Source: an uncultured Eubacteriaceae bacterium
Lineage (GTDB): Bacteria; Bacillota; Clostridia; Lachnospirales; CAG-274
Direction of reading: 5' to 3'
Length of the DNA: 8,247 nt
Assembly (NCBI GenBank): GCA_947565475.1
Contig: CANOGI010000091.1
Location: 1 to 8,247, forward strand
Part shown: piece by piece, positions 5,943 through 8,247 of the stretch
Layout: every line of letters begins with the position of its first letter
Numbering within the stretch: position 1 is the first letter of the stretch
The notes under the pieces: generated by a model
The model's database searches: none
The model's input: only the letters and a program-made list of their open reading frames with translations
Told to the model about the DNA's origin: nothing
Translations under genes and position numbers: made by a program

Positions 5943-5952
5943 AACAAGCAAC
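5943..5952 (+). repeat. Left copy of the target-site duplication
   Basis: AACAAGCAAC directly abuts the left end of the MITE-like element and is identical to 6172-6181. Confidence 0.8.
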
Positions 5953-6171
5953 CAGGGAAACAGCATTTACTTTTTTACTTAAAATCTGCATAAATAAAGG
6001 ATTTTCTATTTTATTCTAAAATAAAAAAGGTTCAATATAAAATCATTTAAACAGGTTTTTGCTATAAATAAAGCTATAATTGCTTCTATAGTTATTAAAT
6101 TTGTACAATTTATCATTTGAAATAGATTAAAATTTTATTATATTTAACAAAAAGTAAATGCTGTTGCCCTG
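5953..6171. mobile_element. MITE-like element with 23-bp TIRs and 10-bp TSD
   Basis: The ends (5953-5975 and 6149-6171) are inverted repeats matching at 22 of 23 positions; both begin CAGGG at the outer tip and include AACAGCATTTACTTTTT with no mismatch. Immediately outside each end lies the same direct repeat, AACAAGCAAC, as expected for a 10-bp target-site duplication. The 219-bp interior is very AT-rich and has no transposase, so the element must be moved in trans. Its near-perfect ends and exact duplication suggest a fairly recent insertion. A 10-bp duplication occurs in, for example, some IS4-group elements, but the family cannot be named from this window. Confidence 0.82.
6117..6144 (+). 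promoter_or_regulatory. Possible outward promoter inside the MITE-like element
   Basis: TTGAAA (6117-6122) and TATATT (6139-6144), each five of six to consensus, are 16 nt apart and point out of the right end towards the FlgN-like gene. The start would fall in the right inverted repeat. The sequence is so AT-rich that chance matches are common. Confidence 0.4.
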
Positions 6172-6181
6172 AACAAGCAAC
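6172..6181 (+). repeat. Right copy of the target-site duplication
   Basis: AACAAGCAAC directly abuts the right end of the element. Joining the flanks with a single copy gives the likely ancestral leader of the FlgN-like gene. Confidence 0.8.
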
Positions 6182-6253
6182 ACGGAAAGCGATTTTAGCG
6201 GTGGAACCGAAAGAGTGTAAAACATAATAAAATCTTCCACGGGAAAAGGAGGA
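6179..6253 (+). promoter_or_regulatory. Possible folded leader of the FlgN-like gene
   Basis: ACAC (6180-6183) can pair with GTGT (6215-6218), enclosing a CGGT/ACCG hairpin (6199-6202 with 6206-6209). In a competing fold GTGGAA (6201-6206) pairs with TTCCAC (6235-6240), ending 6 nt before the Shine-Dalgarno AGGAGG (6247-6252). The stems are short and no known class fits, so this is tentative. Confidence 0.28.
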
Positions 6254-6260
6254 GACAAAC

Positions 6261-6740
6261 TTGGACAAAAGCGAGATATCAGAAATATCCTTTAAAATAA
6301 AATTTTTAAGCGACATATTGGATAAAAAAGCGGAGCTTCTTAAACAAATATATAATATTACGGAAAATCAGGAGTTTTTTGAGAAAACGTTAAACGGCGA
6401 GGACAGCGAGATTCTTTTAAGAGAAGCGGTAAAAGAGAAACAAAAAATAATTGAGGAAGTAATAGCGGCGGACAATACTTTTATGAAAGTATTCGGCGAG
6501 TTTAAAGGTAAATTAAACAGAAATCAAGATAAATTCAGGACTGAAATCAAAAAAATGCAGGAAAAAATCCGCGCCGTCTCCGATGTGGATTTTAAAATAA
6601 GAGCTAAAGAACAGCGGGCGAAACACGGCATACAGGCGCCTTTCGCCGTATCGGCGAAAAAAATCAAAACACTTAAAGCGTCAAAACACTATATCCTTGA
6701 TAAATATAAAAAAAATTCAGAAAAAAAGCTTGACAGTTAA
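6261..6740 (+). CDS. FlgN-like flagellar chaperone, coiled-coil protein
   Basis: The 159-residue soluble protein is nearly all charged alpha-helix with heptad-like spacing from about 10 to 115 and a basic C-terminal tail. Length and pattern (an ILDKKAELLKQI opening, EKQKIIEEV followed by a FMKVFGEFKGKL helix, then KKMQEKIRAVSDVDFKIRAKEQRAK) resemble the FlgN/FliT-type export chaperones of clostridia, which hold hook-filament junction proteins FlgK and FlgL or filament-cap proteins in the cytoplasm before secretion. No catalytic motif is present. The neighbouring Maf gene supports a motility role, but no core flagellar gene is nearby, so an unrelated coiled-coil protein is possible. The start is TTG at 6261, fixed by AGGAGG (6247-6252) 8 nt upstream; there is no better ATG. 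Its stop codon lies within the spacer of the ribosomal promoter just after the -35 box. Confidence 0.6.
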   Translation: MDKSEISEISFKIKFLSDILDKKAELLKQIYNITENQEFFEKTLNGEDSEILLREAVKEKQKIIEEVIAADNTFMKVFGEFKGKLNRNQDKFRTEIKKMQEKIRAVSDVDFKIRAKEQRAKHGIQAPFAVSAKKIKTLKASKHYILDKYKKNSEKKLDS

Positions 6741-6758
6741 AAGAAAATATTGTATACT
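6730..6758 (+). promoter_or_regulatory. Sigma-A promoter of the rplJ-rplL operon
   Basis: TTGACA (6730-6735) is a perfect -35 box and TATACT (6753-6758) a five-of-six -10 box, 17 nt apart. The -35 box overlaps the last codons of the FlgN-like gene. Transcription would start near 6765, at the 5' end of the L10 leader. Confidence 0.88.
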
Positions 6759-6764
6759 GCAATA

Positions 6765-6850
6765 AGTGCCGTAGACAGCAAGTGTGTTTTTCACATAAAG
6801 AGCGGTTTTGATAATCGCTTGCTTGCCGAGGATAATCGAAGTAATTTAGA
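6765..6850 (+). promoter_or_regulatory. Ribosomal protein L10 leader
   Basis: The leader carries the conserved GCCGTAGACAGCAAG and CTTGCTTGCCGAGGATAATC blocks of the L10 leader family. AGCAAGTG (6777-6784) pairs with CGCTTGCT (6816-6823), with a small TGTG/CACA hairpin inside. In this family the L10-L12 complex binds the leader when in excess of ribosomal RNA and represses the operon. The position between promoter and rplJ is the expected one. Confidence 0.9.
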
Positions 6851-6883
6851 CCTCTTTTTCTTACGGTAAAAGAGGCTTTTTTT
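6851..6883 (+). terminator. Attenuator terminator of the L10 leader
   Basis: CCTCTTTT (6851-6858) pairs with AAAAGAGG (6868-6875), followed after one C by seven T residues (6877-6883). It directly follows the L10 leader and precedes rplJ by about 117 nt, so it is the likely point where L10 feedback ends transcription. Confidence 0.85.
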
Positions 6884-7000
6884 ATACTCGGGACTTTAAA
6901 GTCTATGTCGATTAAATTCTAAACCGTTAATGGCGGTATAAAAGCGGCGGATAAATAAATACTTAAAACAGTATTAAAGAATAAAACAGGAGGTGTAAAA

Positions 7001-7495
7001 ATGGCTAAAGTTGAGGAAAAACAGGTCGTTGTAAACGCTATAAAAGAAAAACTCGAAAAAGCGACTTCGGCTGTTTTGGTTGACGCGAGAGGTCTTACCG
7101 TTGAGGAAGACACAAGACTCAGAAAAACTTTAAGAGAAGCCGGCGTTGATTATAAAGTATATAAAAATACAATGATGAACTTTGCGGTTGACGGAACTCA
7201 GTTTGAGGGTCTTAAAGAATATTTCAAGGGGCCGAGCGCTCTCGCTATTTGTTATGAGGACCCTACCGTAGCGGCGGGAATTCTCAATAAATTCAAAAAA
7301 GAGGCTAAAGTTCTTGAGTTTAAAGCCGGCGTTATCGAGGGTGTCTGCTACGACGCTAAAGGAATGGAAGCTGTGGCTGATATTCCGTCAAGAGAAGTCC
7401 TTCTCTCAAAACTTTTGGGAAGCTTCAAGTCTCCTATGGGTTCTTTCGCTCGTGTAATAAAGGCGTACGCGGAGAAAAAAGAAGAAGAGGCATAA
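7001..7495 (+). CDS. rplJ: 50S ribosomal protein L10
   Basis: The 164-residue protein is full length for L10 (about 160-175). Family landmarks are present: VLVDARGLTVEE (26-36), LRKTLREAGVDYKVYKNTMM (40-59), YFKGPSALAI (74-83) and IPSREVLLSKLLGSF (128-142), then the C-terminal helix (about 146-164) that binds L7/L12 dimers. L10 anchors the stalk to 23S rRNA near the L11 site and represses its own mRNA through the leader upstream. AGGAGGTG (6988-6995) lies 5 nt before the ATG. The gene is preceded by the FlgN-like gene rather than by rplA and rplK. Confidence 0.98.
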   Translation: MAKVEEKQVVVNAIKEKLEKATSAVLVDARGLTVEEDTRLRKTLREAGVDYKVYKNTMMNFAVDGTQFEGLKEYFKGPSALAICYEDPTVAAGILNKFKKEAKVLEFKAGVIEGVCYDAKGMEAVADIPSREVLLSKLLGSFKSPMGSFARVIKAYAEKKEEEA

Positions 7496-7568
7496 GCTCA
7501 ATAATATTTATATGTATCTGTTGTTCGTGTAAACATAAAAATAAATTTAATTACGGAGGATATTTAAA

Positions 7569-7949
7569 ATGGCAAAATTATCTATTGAGGAAATTATCGC
7601 GGCTGTTAAAGAGCTTTCTGTTTTAGAGCTTAACGATTTAGTAAAAGCCGCTGAGGAAGAATTCGGCGTTTCAGCTGCCGCTGGTATGGTAGTTGCCGCC
7701 GCGGGCGGAGCCGCTGGCGGAGACGCCGCTGAGGAAAAAACAGAGTTCAACGTTGAGCTTACTGAGGTTGGCGCTGAGAAAATCAAAGTTATTAAAGTTG
7801 TTAGAGAAATCACAGGTCTTGGACTTAAAGAAGCTAAAGAAATCGTTGACGGCGCTCCTAAGCTTGTTAAAGAAAATGTCGCTAAAGACGACGCTGAAAA
7901 CTGCAAAGCTAAACTTGAGGAAGTTGGAGCTAAAGTTACATTAAAATAA
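7569..7949 (+). CDS. rplL: 50S ribosomal protein L7/L12
   Basis: The 126-residue protein has the three usual parts: an N-terminal dimerisation domain (about 1-33), an Ala/Gly-rich hinge (about 36-54) and a C-terminal domain (about 58-126) with KVIKVVREITGLGLKEAK (73-90), the helix that contacts elongation factors. L7/L12 dimers bind the L10 C-terminal helix and recruit translational GTPases. It follows rplJ after 73 nt with its own GGAGGA (7555-7560) 8 nt before the ATG; no promoter is evident in the gap, so it is in one operon with rplJ. Its higher stoichiometry would have to come from translation. Confidence 0.98.
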   Translation: MAKLSIEEIIAAVKELSVLELNDLVKAAEEEFGVSAAAGMVVAAAGGAAGGDAAEEKTEFNVELTEVGAEKIKVIKVVREITGLGLKEAKEIVDGAPKLVKENVAKDDAENCKAKLEEVGAKVTLK

Positions 7950-7956
7950 TTAAAAT

Positions 7957-7980
7957 ATAGTAAGAAATATTTTTTACTAT
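7957..7980. repeat. AT-rich hairpin after rplL
   Basis: Positions 7957-7967 pair with 7970-7980 (11 pairs including one G-U). It starts seven bases after the rplL stop codon and could protect the mRNA 3' end; it is not a good terminator. Confidence 0.4.
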
Positions 7981-8004
7981 TATTAAAATTGATTAACTAT
8001 AATC

Positions 8005-8036
8005 GAAAGGGAGGCTGAAAAACAGCCTCCCTTTCT
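8005..8036 (+). terminator. Strong terminator of the rplJ-rplL operon
   Basis: GAAAGGGAGGCTG (8005-8017) pairs perfectly with CAGCCTCCCTTTC (8023-8035) around an AAAAA loop. The tail is only moderately T-rich (TTCTGT), but the 13-bp stem is the strongest hairpin here. It separates the stalk genes from whatever follows, usually rpoB. Confidence 0.85.
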
Positions 8037-8185
8037 TCTGTACACGATAAAAATTATATGAGCTTTGCTCACAAATTTCCTTTCATAAACTTTGTCGTTA
8101 TATTCAAACCACTTGAAAAATGAACAAGTGTGGGCCGCTAAAAATCATTTTTGCCATGTTATCGCCAGTCGACATAGGCTTTAGG
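8037..8185. other. Non-coding stretch after the operon
   Basis: No gene was found. Two small hairpins can be drawn, TGAGC/GCTCA (8059-8071) and CACTTG/CAAGTG (8110-8130), but neither has a T-run. It may be the start of a leader for a gene beyond the window. Confidence 0.4.
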
Positions 8186-8247
8186 CTATACTCTGGTACC
8201 ATAAGAGTATAGGAAATCAATTTAATCATTTAAGTTGATTCCTATAC
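8186..8247. repeat. Overlapping inverted repeats at the window edge
   Basis: AGAGTATAG (8204-8212) pairs with CTATACTCT (8186-8194) upstream. The overlapping stretch 8207-8220 can instead pair with 8235-8247 (13 pairs, one bulge). The two folds share GTATAG and so exclude each other. Because the window ends inside the last arm, the element may be longer. Confidence 0.55.

Larger units (their letters stand above)
5727..6260. other. 534-bp gap between Maf and FlgN-like genes
   Basis: The gap holds the putative promoter (5751-5779), the shared 13-nt motif, a terminator-like hairpin (5835-5867), a 9-bp inverted repeat (5879-5936), the MITE-like insertion (5953-6171) with its flanking duplication, and an 80-nt folded leader next to the TTG start. 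No gene was found in it. Confidence 0.6.

Noticed and set aside
5953..6171. Long-range inverted repeat as a leader RNA stem instead of a transposon.
   Set aside because: The exact direct repeats directly outside both arms are explained by target duplication and not by RNA folding.
6198..6210. GGTGGAACCG looks like the T-box sequence that pairs with tRNA ends.
   Set aside because: The following GCG of the usual T-box is missing, there is no stem I with a specifier loop upstream, no terminator follows, and the downstream gene is not an amino-acid gene.
6113..6316. 67-codon minus-strand frame spanning the right end of the MITE-like element.
   Set aside because: It crosses the insertion junction and the start of the FlgN-like gene, so it is a by-product of the insertion.
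7547..7906. 119-codon open frame on the minus strand over rplL.
   Set aside because: It lies antisense to a certain ribosomal gene and has the low-complexity Ala/Ser composition of an antisense shadow.
8037..8247. Start of rpoB.
   Set aside because: No long open frame or Shine-Dalgarno with a matching start is present before the window ends.

Overview
The window reads as chromosomal DNA of a low-GC Gram-positive bacterium, most likely an anaerobic, spore-forming and motile member of the Clostridia. Intergenic DNA is AT-rich, Shine-Dalgarno sequences are strong (AGGAGG type), and promoters follow the sigma-A consensus. The gene set points the same way: a GerS-like LolA-fold lipoprotein, a MepA-type MATE exporter behind a guanidine-IV-type riboswitch, an LCP cell-wall ligase, a Maf/DUF115 flagellin-modification protein, a FlgN-like chaperone, and rplJ-rplL behind an L10 leader. 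The genus cannot be told from this sequence.

Layout. 157-813 (-): lipoprotein. 1021-2535 (+): near-perfect promoter, riboswitch with intrinsic terminator, MATE transporter. 2536-3221: a non-coding stretch holding four closely spaced stem-loops, a further long inverted repeat, one copy of a 33-nt repeat, then the promoter and structured leader of the next gene. 3222-4250 (+): LCP protein. 4251-4457: convergent gap with a 17-bp palindrome that abuts the second 33-nt repeat copy. 4458-5726 (-): Maf/DUF115 protein. 5727-6260: a possible divergent promoter region, a terminator-like hairpin and a 219-bp MITE-like insertion with 23-bp terminal inverted repeats and an exact 10-bp target duplication. 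6261-6740 (+): FlgN-like gene with a TTG start. 6730-8036 (+): promoter, L10 leader, attenuator, rplJ, rplL and terminator. 8037-8247: no gene, but nested inverted repeats at the very edge.

How the parts work together. The exporter cassette is a self-contained guanidine response: aptamer, switchable terminator and efflux pump. The ribosomal pair forms an autoregulated stalk operon in which L10 represses its own leader. Maf and FlgN-like genes lie head to head and both suggest flagellar biogenesis, although no core flagellar gene is in the window.

The most notable items are the MITE-like insertion in the leader of the FlgN-like gene (with a possible outward promoter), a 13-nt motif shared just after two separate promoters, the fully readable kissing-loop switch of the riboswitch, and the run of stem-loops behind the exporter gene. 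No new protein system is evident; the novelty here is in non-coding DNA.
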